Positions 21,481 through 34,077 of a stretch of 64,000 nt of DNA are shown piece by piece. The position numbers and the translations under genes are program-made. Below the pieces are notes generated by a model that worked only from the letters and a program-made list of their open reading frames with translations, ran no database searches and was not told the DNA's origin. Numbering within the stretch: position 1 is the first letter of the stretch; each line of letters opens with the position of its first letter. This DNA is from Malania oleifera (Eukaryota; Streptophyta; Magnoliopsida; Santalales; Ximeniaceae). The stretch spans positions 53,148,093-53,212,092 of the forward strand of contig NC_080426.1 of the NCBI RefSeq assembly GCF_029873635.1, given 5' to 3'.

Positions 21481-24400
21481 GTTTAGGTTTAGGGGGTTTT
21501 GATGACTGTAGCTTTGGGAAGTGGTTGTTGCTTAAAATGAAAATCTTAGTATATGCACTTACTAAACACTATCTTGTTATACTAAGAATCTTTATCCACT
21601 TCCAAATGGACATGGCATCTATGCCTAGTATTTAATTCAAAATGCTTAACCCATACTAACATGAAAATCACAAGTTTAAGCATAGCTCTGTCCATTGCAC
21701 AAAATTGAGCTTTAGGAAATTCGTCTTGCCTTATATCATCTTACCCTAAACTCCTCAATCAAAATTGAATCATTACTCTAGGTATAAGCACCAGTAATCA
21801 TAAATTCCATATCTATCTAGTGCCATAAAAAGTCACCCTCCTTGTAATCAAAATTAGAGGCATCCACTAAGGAATTGCTTCCTTTGAGTTCAAAATAAAG
21901 GTCCTCTATTATGGGTTCCTCGTCTCCTCCATAGGAAATCTTACCAACCACAATCACATTCAGTAAAGTTTTCATCCTATTTCATGGTTCATATCCTTAC
22001 TCAAAATAGTGATCATACTTAAAGGATATTTTCCACTCATCAAAGAGCTATAGTAAAAATTCATATACTCTTTAGTGCTCTTTGCCAAAATAGTTAGGAC
22101 AATGTCTTTAGACTTCTTATCTTGGAAAATGTTCTACCTATCCTAAATACTCTTCTGTACTCATTAGTGATTTAATTTTCAAATAGTATTTACTCAAACT
22201 CCTTTCACAAGGTCTCAAAATTTAAGTCAAAACTTTTAGAGCTTCATCTTCGTGAATGAAGTTAAATGGCTAACATGATTGGTTTAGGTTTCAACATATA
22301 TGAAAATGCAAAGTTTCAAGGAACCTATGCACGATTCTTAAAGTTTAATGCCATTTGAACTTGTGCCTCTCACATTTTGAAGATCATAAGAAAAGAGGCA
22401 GTTATAGGCTTTATTCATTGAAGGAATATTGATTGTTACTTTTTGGTCCTTTAAAGCCTATGCATCTACCATCAAGATATAATCACTAAAAATCTTGAAA
22501 CACTCTACTAAAGAATTTGAAAAATAGAAAAGGCATGATTTGGTTGTGTGCATAACTCAAGGAGAGCATTTATCCTTTATATCTATATAAATTAAAATGC
22601 TCTCATGTCCTTGTATCGGTTATGCCTTATGCTTATATATGTGTACAACATTGCCGCACTATCCATGATTCAATAAATGATTAAAATTTCTTTAAAGGAT
22701 AGTTTATATTTTTTTTCTAGCACGGACTTCTATTGAGCAATATTGAATATCTTGAGTTGATTATACTATTAGATTGCATGCTTGTATTGAAGGCCTCGTG
22801 CATGGCGGAAGCAATTGATATGTATTGCATGCTGGTAGTAGACATAGGTTCTCATGTACCTTGAACTGAATTATAAATTACCTGATTGAACCTATCAGTT
22901 ATAGATTTTATGGGAAAATGTTCGATTTACAGATGACATGCTGCCGAATTTTCAAAAATTTTTCCCAAAATAGAACCCTATACATGGATGATTATGATAA
23001 AATTAATGTTAAAATATTTTTGAAAGGATGAGTGAAAATTGATAATATTAAACTTCATTCTAGCATAATCATCAAACGTTTAGAAAGGCTCAGATCCATC
23101 CCTATAGGGAAGTGCATAAATGACCCATATGCATCACTTTCGTTTGCTGAAATATTGAGGTTCTTCTAATATCCTTGAACATTATATCCTGCACTTGAAA
23201 GTCTATAATTTGATATGGAATGTTCTTGGGTCATGCACTAAATAGCATGCCTTAATATATATTCTCTAATGCATCTATGGTCTATAGGGACAACTATACT
23301 GATAAGGATAAATATAGTTGATTAATAATTAGTATGGTTGGTTTAAAAGGTTCAAAATGATGGCTTATACTACTAGGCATAATGAAATATTTCTCTATCT
23401 AGTATAAGTTATTTATTGCATCTAAGCTATAACTCAAATTGATAGGAGGAGCATCTTAAATTAAAATGCTCATCTTATTATGTTCTCAAATACTTTTAGC
23501 TTAGATTTGTTATTGAATCAAGTGTGACATGTGTTTGAATGAAATGCTTTATTGAAAATCTTAAGCTAAAATATGTTAATTTGCCATAGTCATTTGTATT
23601 TGCCATATGATCTTGCATGTGATTATTAAATCTTTAGGATCATTATGGTTGTGGTTTTCTAGTTATATTTTAGTATGTGCTTAATTGACAAACTAGAAAA
23701 ATTTGTGCTTGCTTGTTTTAAATTAAAGTTTCTTTTTCAGCAAGCACCCCTAGTACTTTTTGCAAATATCAAAGGGGGATATATGTTTATATTTATATAC
23801 ATATGTATTTATTTTAATACTTTATGGCAAGAACTAATTTCAAAACTAAAAATTTTCCTTTTGCCTCATTATTATTATATACATAAATGTTTTAAAAAAT
23901 TGCATAATTGGTTTGGTAACTTCACATAAAAATGCATGCGAACTAGTTAGGCTGTCCTATGCTCAAACCTTCTACCTGTTATCATATGCCGCATGTTTTT
24001 ATTTCATATCTTCCATGGGTCTTATGATATAATTCAATTGAAATGGTTTATGCATATTTATGGTCTAATTCTATTTTCATGTCATTTAAATCTTTAAATG
24101 ACCAGTTATATAGTTTGTGTGCTTAATTCATTGCTTTATATGTTATGAATTTGTTTGTGGTATGAAATGCGTGACTATTACGTCTCTTGCATGATTGATA
24201 GTTATATTTATGTTTTGAGAATACTAACTGTTTGAGTAAGTAGTTGTTGATATCTTGTAAAATATATTACTCAAATAGGTCACTAGCTTGTATACAGAGA
24301 TTTTTGGGAAATGTTTTATTTTCAAATGGCATACTGCCAAATTTTTTTAAAACATTTTCCCAAACATATCTTGTATTCATATGACTATTTGCCTATATAC

Positions 24401-24484
24401 TTATATTTTTATTTAGGTCCTTTTTGTTGTTACCAAAAGGAGGAAAAGAATGCAAGTATTTGTCATCATCAAAAAAGGGGAGAT
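21481..24484 (+). other. Long non-coding 3' segment of element A
   Basis: Three kilobases without a credible frame. Blocks are shared in the same order with element B (31850-32246 plus 43038-45651) and, in reverse, with the D region (55500-53046): for example GAGCTTTAGGAAAT, AAATTAGAGGCAT, TTTTTGGTCC(T/A)..AAGCCTA, CATTTTCCCAAA, and the final TTTGTCATCATCAAAAA purine-rich end. The last ~15 bases (AAAAGGGGAGAT) are the polypurine tract. Confidence 0.7.
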
Positions 24485-26226
24485 TGTTGACCCTATGGGT
24501 CATTCCCAGTTTTGATAATGACAAATACTCTGGTATTTAATGGTTTCCAAGTTTGTGCGCACGTTCTTATTGGCAAGTTTATATCAGGGGAATTAACTGA
24601 AGCAAAATTGGACTTAATAGGTAAAACTTGTGAGAGGTCAGGCAACCAAACCCTTCGTGTTCAAAACACCTCAGGTGACCGAACTATGATGGGTTAATAA
24701 GTTGACCTATGTTCGGTAGACCGAACCATATTGTACACATCTTCCTTGGTTGACCGAACCTGTGTCAGGTTACTTTTCACCAACCTGGGTGCCTGAACCT
24801 TTGAATGGCCTCGGGCGACTGAACATGTGAGTTCGGTCAACCGAACTTCAGATCGAGCACCCAAATTGTGGTCTTTTTGAGGAATCACTCGGTTCAACCG
24901 AACTACTTTTTAGGCGACCGAACCTCAAAAACACCTTTTTGCATTGTGTTTGTTCAGGCACCCGAACCTTGGGTCGGGCAATCGAAAACTCTCGAGTTGT
25001 TTATTTTTTTGCCAAGGTTAAAGTGGTTAAATGGGGTTATTTTCTTTGAACAAGTTAAATTTTTTTTAATAATGCCCATTGAGTCCCCAATGGTCATAAT
25101 TTTGCCTATGTCTATATATACAAGCTCATTTGCAAAAATTAGTTGTGGATTAGCAAGATCATTAAGTCAAAATTCTCTCAAAATTCCAAATCCTATTTTT
25201 GCTCACACTACTTCCATACACATATTCCTTGATTATCCAAGTGTTGTGAGAGCTTCTAGAGTGCTTGTGATCCATTCTCATTTGCATAATACTCTCATGT
25301 GTGTAGTTTATTGATTGATTTTGATATTGAGAGTTGAACATAAGCTTTTCCCACTGATTTAATCTTATAAATCTTGTGTGGAAAAACTTAGAGGCTTGTG
25401 GTTCTTGCATAGATATTGCAAGGTATCTTAGCCTGTATTTTTTTTTTGTGTGCAAATATTTTACAAAGCTTGATTTCAAACAACTCTTGTACTTGATACA
25501 ATTTGAAAAAATATTTTTGGGTTCGTTTGAATATAATTGCTAGCATATTTGAAACACTAATATGATGTTGCAATTTGATATATTTTGCTTTCAAAGATTA
25601 GCTTGTTTAAATACTCTTTTGCATAGTTGAGATTATCATTGTACTAAGTGTAGATTGCATATATACACCACTGAGCTTATCATTCTTACATGTTTGATGT
25701 GCATTGATTATACTGTGCTGAATCAATACAAAGTCTGCTTAGTTAGGAAGCATTTATTTTTATGCCAAAATTTAGTTGATTGTTGTATTCCAAGCGTGGG
25801 TCTAAAGAGGGAGACTAGCACTGTTGAATAGTCACATATTGGCTTAAACCTAGTTAATAAAGCTAGGTGCACCATCCTGGTAAGGTGCGGTTGTAGGTTG
25901 AGGTCAGCCCCATGAATTGACCTTGTTGTAAATGGTGTCGTTCCACCCGTTAAGTGAGCATTAGTGGAATCCTCGGGCTTGCGAGCTAGAGGTGGGGACA
26001 TAGGCACAATTGGCCGAACCCTGATAACATATTCGGTGTTGATTTTATTTTCCACAATTTACTTTATGCACCTGTATGTTTATGTTTATCGTTTAAATAT
26101 TTGATTGGGATTGTGAATACATAGAAAGTCCCTGGGTTTGTGAATTACTACTTGCTAGTTGAACCTAGGAGAGAAATTTTAAATACCCAATTCACCCCCC
26201 CTATTGGGAATACACCAAAGCTAACA
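24485..26226 (+). repeat. 3' LTR of element A
   Basis: It starts TGTTGACCCTATGGGTC and ends AAAGCTAACA. Palindrome array at about 24620-25000, TATATATACAAGC at about 25113 as TATA-like box, and the conserved GGACATAGGC...CTGATAACA block at 25990-26037. Confidence 0.85.
24620..25000 (+). repeat. Palindrome array (GGTCGACC type) in 3' LTR of A
   Basis: About eleven sites in 380 bp, roughly every 35 bp: GTTCGGTAGACCGAAC (24713), TTGGTTGACCGAACC (24748), GTTCGGTCAACCGAAC (24832), and half-sites GGGCGACTGAAC, GGCGACCGAACC and GGCACCCGAACC. Confidence 0.8.
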
Positions 26227-26486
26227 CTGTATTTTCTTTCTGATAATAAGAAATCCCTGCAGCTCGATGGATGCAGGAAAAATTGTCGAACCACATAAAT
26301 ATTGTCTTGTGCGTGTGATCGATTTTTCTTTGGCGTGTGTTTCTTTCTATTTTATTTCTTGCAGGATTTGGGAATTTTGTGTTAATTTACCTACAATTGG
26401 TAATAGAGCCTAGGGTTAGGTTCGAGAAAGAGCAAAGGAAGAGGAAACAGGAAAGGCATTTGGAGTAGAAAAGTTTGATGGCATAG
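26227..26486 (+). mobile_element. Fragment of a Tork-like copia element (LTR end, PBS, gag start)
   Basis: This is the site into which element A inserted on its right side. The text CCACATAAATATTGTCTTGTG...TGCAGGATTTGGG and CTACAATTGGTAATAGAGCC resembles the end of a Tork-lineage LTR followed by a primer-binding site with one base changed (26398-26410). A short gag-like start follows (about KFDG). Only this piece is present. Confidence 0.5.
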
Positions 26487-27282
26487 TGTTGACCCTATGG
26501 GTCATATCCTATTTTTATTATGACAAATACTCAAGTATTTAATATCTATTAAGTTTGTGTACATGTTCATACTAGTAAGATCACTTGATAGCATGAGAAG
26601 ACATAAAGATAGAAGACCTAGAAAATTTATCTTGTGTTGTAATTTATATTATTTTTATCTTAGGTCTGTAATAGTAATATAGGAAATGGTCTGTAATAAT
26701 TGATGTGCATCATGCATGTAGGAACTTATAAGCTCAAGACCATAGTTGAAAGACATTAGGGATACACCGGATTTTTTCGGCAAGCAAAATGACCTTAGAA
26801 AGACCCTAGGTTTGAGCACTAGCACATAAGATGTCCCCAAAATCACTTAACATATCAGGGGAATTGACTGAAGCAAAATTGGACTCAATAGGTAAAATTT
26901 GTGAGAGGTCGGGTGACCAAACCCTTGGTGTTCAAAACACCTTGGGCAATCGAACCATGGACGGGTCAACAAGTTGACCTATGTTTGGCAGACCAAACCA
27001 TATTGTACACATCTTCCTCAGTCAACCGAACTTGTATCAGGTTACTTTTCACCACACCTGATGTCCAAACCTTAGCTTTCAAAATAACCTCGGGTGATCA
27101 AAATTGTGAGTTCGGTCAACCGAATGTTGGACTGGGTACTCAAATCGTAGACCTTTTAAGGAATTGTCTCATCTAGCTAACCGAGCCCATTTTTAGGCAC
27201 CCGAACCTTGAACAACACCTTTTTGTACTGTGTCTATTCGGGCACCTGAACCTTGGGTCGAGCACCCGAAAACTCTCGGGTT

Positions 27283-27332
<50 letters not shown>

Positions 27333-28111
27333 GAGGTTAAAGTGGTTAAATGGGGTTATTTTCTTTAAACAGGTTTTAAAGATTTTTTAATAATGGCCAT
27401 TGAGTCCCCAACGGTTATAATTTTGCCTATGCCTATATATACAAGCTCATTTGAAAAATTAAGGGTGGATTAGAAAAATCATTAAGCCAAAATTCTCTCA
27501 AAATTTCCAAAACCTATTTAGCTCATACTACTCCCATTCACTCTCATACACTTATTCCTTTATTATCCAAGTATTGTGAGAGTTTCTAAATTGCTTTTCC
27601 TCCATTCTAAAAAGCCCACAACTCTCATTCGAAGTTTGTATTGTTTGATTTTTATCTTAAGAGTTCGGCTAGAGTTGTTCCCACTAATTTTAACAAAGAA
27701 ATCTTGTGTGGGAAAACCCACTAGCTTGAGGGTCTTTCCATTGATATTGCAAGATTCCTTAGGCTTATATTTTGTGTGCAAAAAATATTTTACAAGCTCA
27801 TTTTCAAACAACTTTTGTGCTTTATACAATTTGAGAAAATATTTTTAAGTTCGTTTGAATATTATTACTAGCATCTTTGAAACACAATTCTGATATTGGG
27901 ACTTGATATACTTTCCTTTCAAAGATTTACTAGTTTTAACACTCTTGTGCTTACTTGAGATTATCATTGTACTGAGTGTAGATTGCACACATACACAACT
28001 GAACTTATTATTCTTATATGTTTGGTGTGCATTGATTATACTGTGCGTATTGTAGTACATATCTACTTGTGTAAGAAGCGTTTGTTTGTACGAAGATTTT
28101 CATATTCGTTA
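26487..28111 (+). repeat. Element H: SIRE-type LTR, 3' end missing
   Basis: It starts TGTTGACCCTATGGGTC and follows the 3' LTR of element A through its palindrome array (26900-27275), a 46-base T run (27284-27329) and a TATATATACAAGC box (about 27437). It stops in the R region at 28111, where the reverse LTR E begins. Same family as A; truncated or interrupted by E. Confidence 0.75.
27284..27329 (+). repeat. Poly-T run of 46 bases
   Basis: Uninterrupted T run at the place where other copies of this LTR have 7-13 T. The 5' LTR of element A has its large deletion starting at the same tract. Confidence 0.9.
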
Positions 28112-30414
28112 TGTTAGAATTAGTGTATTCCCAAGAGGGGGGGGGGTGAATTGGAATTTTAAACTTTTCTCCTAGGTTAAACTAGATGTTAGAAAAATAT
28201 TACAACCTAGGGTCTTTCTATGCAGTTCCAAATACGCTAATAAATATAATATGCGGAAATTTAAATCAAGCGCATCATTCACATAATAACATACACATGC
28301 GGTAAATATAAAGTGTAGAAAATATAAACAAACACACGATATGTTATCGGGGTTCGGCCAACTGTGCCTATATCCCTGCCTTTAACTCGCAAGCTCGAGG
28401 ATTCTACTAGTAGCTCACTTAAGGGTGGAATGGCACATATTACAACCAGGTCAATTAGCACAGGGCTGACCTCAACCTTAACCAGGTCAATTAGCGAGGT
28501 TGACGTCATCCTATAGGATGGTGCACCTAGCTTTCCTAACCGGGTCTAAGCTAATTCGGGACTATTCCAGGGCTAGTCTCCCTCTTCAAGCCCGTGCCTG
28601 GAAATACAACAAATGTGTATTTAAAATACAACCAAATGGTACAATGAATATGCTTTCAAGTAAAGCAGACGTGTACCCGAATACGCGCAATCACAAACAC
28701 CACAATATGAATTAATATGTAAGCTCTGTATGGTCTAGTATTTCAACTGTCAGATATATATATATTTACTATCAGTGTAATGAGTGCGTGAGAGTATCAA
28801 CTAGTATGATCTTTGTATCACAATATGTGTTCAATCTAATAGCTCACACAAAGATACTAACCATACAACATATATGTATATTTCAATCAGCAAATTTTCT
28901 CAGTTGTATGATGCTCTAGTAATGTATATGTTTGGTTTGCAAAAAGATATTCAATCTTTGTATTCAGAAAAAGGATATATGAGTTAATGAATATTGAAAC
29001 AAAGATTTTACCACATGAACAAATATCTCTTCAAATATTTTTCAAGATAAAGGCACAGTAGATATTTGAAAATGTTTGACAGGTTTTTGCAATCTAAAAA
29101 CAAATACAAACTTCTCAAGATATTGCAATGAATATGCAATACTCAAAAGTTTTATATAAGTCTTCTTAAGAGAGACTTATTAACAAAGTCCCTTAAGAAT
29201 ACTTACGTTTAGCTCCCGTAAAAATCAAATCAATCAAATCAAAATGGGAGAGCAAACCTATTTAGACAAACACTCAATCAACTTATAGAGGGTTTAATCA
29301 ATATGAGAAGATAAGTATGAGTGGTTGGAGCTTAGATATGAGTATTATAGAATTTGGAAGTTTTAGAGAATTTCTTATAATCAAAGTGGCTAATCTCTTG
29401 CTAATTATCCCAAATGAGGGGGATACCCCTTGAAAAATAACTATTGGGGACCTATTGGGAATAATTAGGAAAGTTTAATGACCTTTCAAATATTTTAACC
29501 CTGTTAAAAAATTGTTTATTTACGATAAAAATCAGGGCAACCCGAGAGGTCCGGTCAACCAAAACCGTTTCGGTCGACCAGAGTTCATATGGTTCGGTCG
29601 ACCAATGGGATTTTGAACTAAAGGCTTGGTTGACCAAAAGTGAGCGATTTCCCATTTCTTCGAGATTTGGTTGATCGGGGTATTTTGAACTGACGGGTTC
29701 AGTCTACTAAACCGTTGGAATTTTTCCCGAGGATCCTTGGTCGACTAGGTCATTGGAGTACAAAATTGGCTCAGTCGACCAGATAGTCAAATTGTTGACC
29801 AGAGAGGGTTTTGATTGACCGGGGGATTTGAACTACTCTGGTTCAAGTGACCAAGGCCTTGGTCAACTATTGACCCAAGCTTGTTTTGGTCGACCAGGGC
29901 AAAATGAACTGCCTTGGCTGGTCGACTGAAAGTGCACAATGTGTGCATTTTGGTCCTATTATGAATCACACAAACCCTAATCAAGTGCCTAACAAACATA
30001 GGTGCAAATGTGTATGTCCTAGGTTCATTTATGTCCAATTAAAGACACCAAAAAAGTCCGGTGTTGGTTGACCTTCGGTCGATCAAAGGGTAAACCCTAA
30101 GGTCATTCTAAGGTCATTTTGCATTATGGTTTGTTTGAGCTTACGTAGTAAATCATGCATGTGATGTGTGTGAGCTTATTACAAACCAAAGACCTATTTA
30201 CTATTACAAACCTTTCCTACTTAAATATTACAGACCCGAATATAAATTACAGCAAATAAATTATATCTAGGGTCTTCAAGGTCTTCGTTTTCCTTCGGGT
30301 CTCCGAGTGCCATCATAGGATACTACCAAGATAAATCTACACATCAACTCGATAGTCATTAAATACCTGAGTATTTTTCATAATCAAAACAGGGTATGAC
30401 CCATAGGGTCAACA
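28112..30414 (-). repeat. Element E: full SIRE-type LTR, reverse
   Basis: On the minus strand it starts TGTTGACCCTATGGGTC (30414) and ends at TCTAACA (28112), 2303 bp. Reading in its own sense: U3 start, palindrome array (30080-29535), R/U5 with the conserved GGACGTAGGC-like block at 28380-28343. The minus strand directly upstream of it (30437-30415, TCATCAAAAAGGAGGAGAT) is a polypurine tract, so this is the 3' LTR of a minus-strand element. Confidence 0.8.
29535..30080 (-). repeat. Palindrome array (GGTCGACC type) in LTR E
   Basis: More than ten copies, such as GTTTCGGTCGACCAGAG, GGTTCGGTCGACCAATG, TTGGTCGACTAGG, TTTTGGTCGACCAGGGC and TTCGGTCGATCAAAG. In this copy the 3' arms often read CCAAAA or CCAGAG, so the palindromes are less perfect than in A. 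Confidence 0.75.
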
Positions 30415-30895
30415 ATCTCCTCCTTTTTGATGATGACAAATACTTGCCTACTTCTCCCTCTTTTGGCAACAGCAAAAGGGTATAGATAAACATTTAAGTT
30501 TATATAGGCAAATAAGTGGAAAATGTCATTTTTATACACAATAAGTTCAGAAATTTTTTTAAACATTTCGGCAGCATGCCATTTGAAAATGGGACTTTCC
30601 AAAACAAATCCTGTATAGAAAGGACCTGTTTGAGTTTATAAACCTAGCAAGTTATCCACAACTACTCAAACAGTTTAGTATGATCCAACCAATAGAATAT
30701 AAAGCTTAATAAGATCATGCAATAAAATTTTAAGTCTAGGGGCATCATGGAGTAGACATATAAATTATGCACGCATTCAACAATCAATAGTCACAAAGTC
30801 TAAGGTAATAAAAAATATCAATTGTAAAATTTATTTCTTAGACTTGTAAATTTTACTTGAGAGCTCCCCTTAAATTTATGTAAACTATGAAATGT
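30415..30895 (-). other. 3' internal end of element E, truncated
   Basis: Reverse copy of the segment found at 24000-24484 in A: polypurine tract, then the CATTTTCCACTT-like and GGCAGCATGCCATTTGAAAAT blocks. It stops near 30895, where plus-strand gag sequence of element B begins. The boundary is approximate. Confidence 0.6.
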
Positions 30896-30902
30896 CTAGG
30901 AA

Positions 30903-31840
30903 GCATCTACTTATACTGACATAAATCGGTGCTTTGTTGCCTTAACTGATAATAAGGTTATCTCTACTCCTTTTGCTTTAGTAGATAAATCTGAAAATGA
31001 TTCATGTGCTGATTTGGATGATGTGTCTGATTCTGAATCATGTAATAGCTCTGATAGTGAAAGTATGCCATCTTTTAAGGAATTGCAAGTTGAATATGTT
31101 AGAACTCATAAGTCTCTTGTTAAAACACTTAAAGGCTACACTATTTTGAAATACAAGAATGAGGCATCATTGAAAAAACTTTAATCACAAATTATTGTTA
31201 ATAAAGAAAAGGATTTGAAAATCACGAATTTGGAAAACAAGAATGCTATACTGCAAAAAAAGCTTAAAGACGTAAGATCCCAACTTACAATTAAAAATGA
31301 AAAGGATCTTCATATCCTTGATCTTGAAAATAAAGCAAATAATATGACTAAAGAATTTATAAAACTTCAAAATGTTTGCAAAGGTTTAGAGAACTTAAAA
31401 ATTCAAGATCTAGAAAAAAATAAAATAAAAAATAGAAGACCATTCTAAGATCATTCATACATTCACTAGAGGTAAAGAAAATTTTGATAAATTCTTAGGT
31501 TCACAAAAGATGACCTTAGATAAAGAAGGTATAGGTAATAATGGAATTGAAAACAAGAAAAGAAAGAACCTATATATGGGGTACTTTATAAAAGAGTCAA
31601 AACACTACCTCCTCCAGTTTTTATACTCGCACCACCTGCATCTTGTGTGAAAATAAGGGGCACATAAAATTTGATTGCCCATTTAAAAAGAAAGGCGTGA
31701 AACCCAAAAAGGTATGGAGAGTCAAACAACAGTATTATCCTAACCCATCAAGAATTAAAAATAGAAAAATGGTATGGGTTGTCAAAATGGGAAACTACTT
31801 AGGACTTAAGGATGAACGAATTCAAATTGGAGTTACATAA
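30903..31840 (+). pseudogene. gag remnant of element B
   Basis: It starts in the middle of Gag. Recognisable: an acidic Ser/Asp-rich block (about 30985-31075), a long coiled-coil-like stretch rich in Lys, Leu and Asn (31080-31440), and a CCHC knuckle CENKGHIKFDC near 31643-31676 with the first Cys pair just before it (TLCENKG), followed by the Gag tail with KMVWVVKMG. Stops at about 31183 and 31446 and a cluster of stops near 31460-31550 break the frame. No protease follows. The N-terminal Gag core is absent. Confidence 0.65.
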
Positions 31841-32246
31841 TTGCTTTCCTTAAGTTCTAGGTTTTTGGGAGTTATGTTAATTGGCCTATGAAGTGGTTTT
31901 TCCCTAAAATGTCAAATCTAAGCAGATTTCTTCCACCTTTGGTATACTAAGATAATTTAAGAATCAAGCCAATCTAAAAATCTAAGAATATAACCAATCT
32001 AAACTTAATGCATATATTCATTGGTTGAAATATGAAATTATTGGCTGCTTGAATAAAAATCCTCTTTCAAATGGACATCGCATGTTTGCCTTGCATTTTA
32101 ATTTGGAATTGCTTAACTTACGCTTAAATATAAATATCTAATGCTAAGCATACTCCGTCCATTGCATAAGACTGAGCTTTAGGAAATAACTAATGCATTA
32201 AGTGTCATCTAATCCTAAACTCATCTTGAAGCCTTAAAAGCCTAAT
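31841..32246 (+). other. 3' non-coding segment of element B, first part
   Basis: No gene. Blocks such as AAATGGACATCGCATG..TGCC and GACTGAGCTTTAGGAAAT match 21600-21720 of element A. The last five bases, CTAAT, are the left target copy of the nested element. Confidence 0.7.
32242..32246 (+). repeat. Target-site duplication of the nested SIRE element (CTAAT)
   Basis: CTAAT before 32247, repeated exactly at 43033-43037 after the other LTR. Confidence 0.9.
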
Positions 32247-34077
32247 TGAAATTAGGAATAGCTTCCTAAGAAGGGGGGAGGGGGGAATTGGATTCTTTTT
32301 AATTTTAATGAATTTTAAACTTTTTCTTATGATACTAAGAAAAACACAATCAAACTTGAAAATATTAAAATTTAAATTAACAAACCAATCAATGAGAAAA
32401 AAGTAATTCAACCACTCAACCAAGAATATTAGTGCTTTTGGTAATTTCCCTGTAAATGTTTACCACCTTCTTTGAGTAAGTTCTTAGCATGCACTTCTCT
32501 TGATTAAGATTTCTGTAGATTAACCAACGTACTCCCTTTTGGGTTTTCGCAAACGATTAATCAAAACGTACTTTCTAAGTATCAAGATTCTTTGTTTCTT
32601 TCTCATAACCTGCAACCCGCACTTTTAAATTATTCAATAATAGCAAGTACAGAATATAGAAAGTAAAGAAGAGAGAAAAACACAAGGATTTTACGAGGTT
32701 CGGCTTCAACACAGCCTACGTCCTTGCCCTTGGGAAAACACTGAAGGGTTCCACTATAGCAGTTCCATTACCGGGTGGAACAACGCCTGTTTACAACCAC
32801 TCCTTGGTCAAGGCTAGAGCCCGCCTTCTCCAAACAATATACCCTTGTTTGGTCAACGATCCAACAACCTGGAATCGTCCAAAATCTACAAGATAGATAT
32901 CAAAAAGCTTGTGCACAAGAGAAGCTCACACAAAGTGCAGATTAGAACAGATTAGTACAAATTGAAAACTATGTACTTCAAAAGATAAATATCAAGAAAG
33001 AAATAAACGTTTGAAGCTTTAACAGAGATTTCACCAAATTCCTTTTCTCCATATGAGAAATCAGTAATATTTTTTTCAAGAATTGATGAGTAAGAAAATT
33101 AGAACCACAATACTTTCAGCTTGCAAGAGATTGATCAAGGAGAGATTTTGAGAGCAAGAGAGCTTGAGAGAATTTCAATGCTTGGTATACTTTTGTTTAC
33201 AAGAACCATGTATTTTTATGCTTCCAAGCAAGTTTCCTTGTTGCAAGAGTTTCCTTAAAGGATTTCCAAAATTGTTAGAAAATTTGGGGTTCAAACGACT
33301 ATAATTTAAAAAATAAGATTTTTAAAAATTTGTCTGTTGAACAGTGTTCAGATATATGAGGTTTCAAGGTCAAACGTCTGAAGTTCCTGAAAACTTTTAA
33401 AAATTGAACTAGATACAAGGTCAAATGTCTGAAGATAAGGCTCAGACGTCTAAGGTGCTAGGTTCAGATGTTTGAAGTTGCGAGTTCAGATGTCAAAACT
33501 ACTATTGCCTGTTTTTGTTTTGATCTATAAAATCTTCAGACATTTGCACTTAATCTTCAAATGTCTAAACATGAAGTTCAGTCATCTCAAGTTGCTACTT
33601 CAGATATCTGAACAGAAAAATTCAGTCATCTGATATGCCAAGAACCTGTTTTAGAAAATATTTTTCTTTAAAAACTGATTTGCTCTCTTATGATTTTTAC
33701 AAGACTTGTTTCAATATTCTTTAAATAAGTCTTTAAGTCCTTATAATCTCTTGAAAGAGCTTCAAAACATATTTCAAACAATATTTTAGCTTTTGAAATA
33801 CTTACAACATATTTCCTAAAACTTTGTATAACAAGCTTGATATTCTCCTCAATCTGGCTTTTGAAATTCTTTGCTGGAGTTGCAAATGTCTCAGTTTCTC
33901 CTTGTATCATTGATTAGTTTTGATCTTTTCTTGAACCATACTTGAGCTTTACTTGAACCATACTTGAACTTTACTTTGAACCATTTTTCTTGAAACATAA
34001 AAACTCAACCTTTCCAAGTTAAATAATCCTTTGTTTGTTATCACTGAAACCGATTGAAAAACCTTGCTGGGCGAACA
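32247..34077 (-). repeat. 3' LTR of the nested SIRE element
   Basis: 1831 bp. On the minus strand it starts TGTTCGCCCAGC and ends CCTAATTTCA. Palindrome array (CAGACGTCTG type) at 33340-33640; ATAAAAATAC as TATA-like box near 33215; conserved GGACGTAGGC...GAACCTCG block at 32728-32691. Confidence 0.9.
33340..33640 (-). repeat. Palindrome array (TTCAGACGTCTGAAG type) in the 3' LTR
   Basis: About twelve sites in 300 bp: GTTCAGATATATGAGG, GTCAAACGTCTGAAG, GCTCAGACGTCTAAGG, GTTCAGATGTTTGAAG, TTCAGTCATCTCAAG, CTTCAGATATCTGAAC and others. Many show CG to TG or CA changes in the ACGT core. The matching array in the 5' LTR is at 42300-42600. Confidence 0.8.

Larger units (their letters stand above)
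17019..26226 (+). mobile_element. Element A: pol-less SIRE-type copia derivative
   Basis: 5' LTR 17019-18208, primer-binding site 18211-18223 (TAGTATCAGAGCC, one base off TGGTATCAGAGCC), decayed gag 18263-21365 broken by a solo LTR, a 3.1-kb non-coding 3' segment, a polypurine tract GCA...AAAAAAGGGGAGAT ending at 24484, and 3' LTR 24485-26226. Flanking TTGTA (17014-17018) and CTGTA (26227-26231) look like a target duplication with one change. Nothing resembling protease, integrase, RT or RNase H is present between gag and the 3' segment, so the element depended on a SIRE relative. The two LTRs carry different internal deletions: the 5' copy lacks about 0.8 kb after the poly-T, and the 3' copy lacks about 0.3 kb near its start. 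Confidence 0.8.

Noticed and set aside
24620..25000. CRISPR-like array in the evenly spaced palindromes
   Set aside because: Units are degenerate, too short, unevenly spaced, inside LTRs, and the DNA is from a plant nucleus.
28279..28715. Open frames on both strands over the R/U5 of LTR E
   Set aside because: They fall on a conserved non-coding LTR block and have no protein similarity to each other's counterparts in other LTRs.
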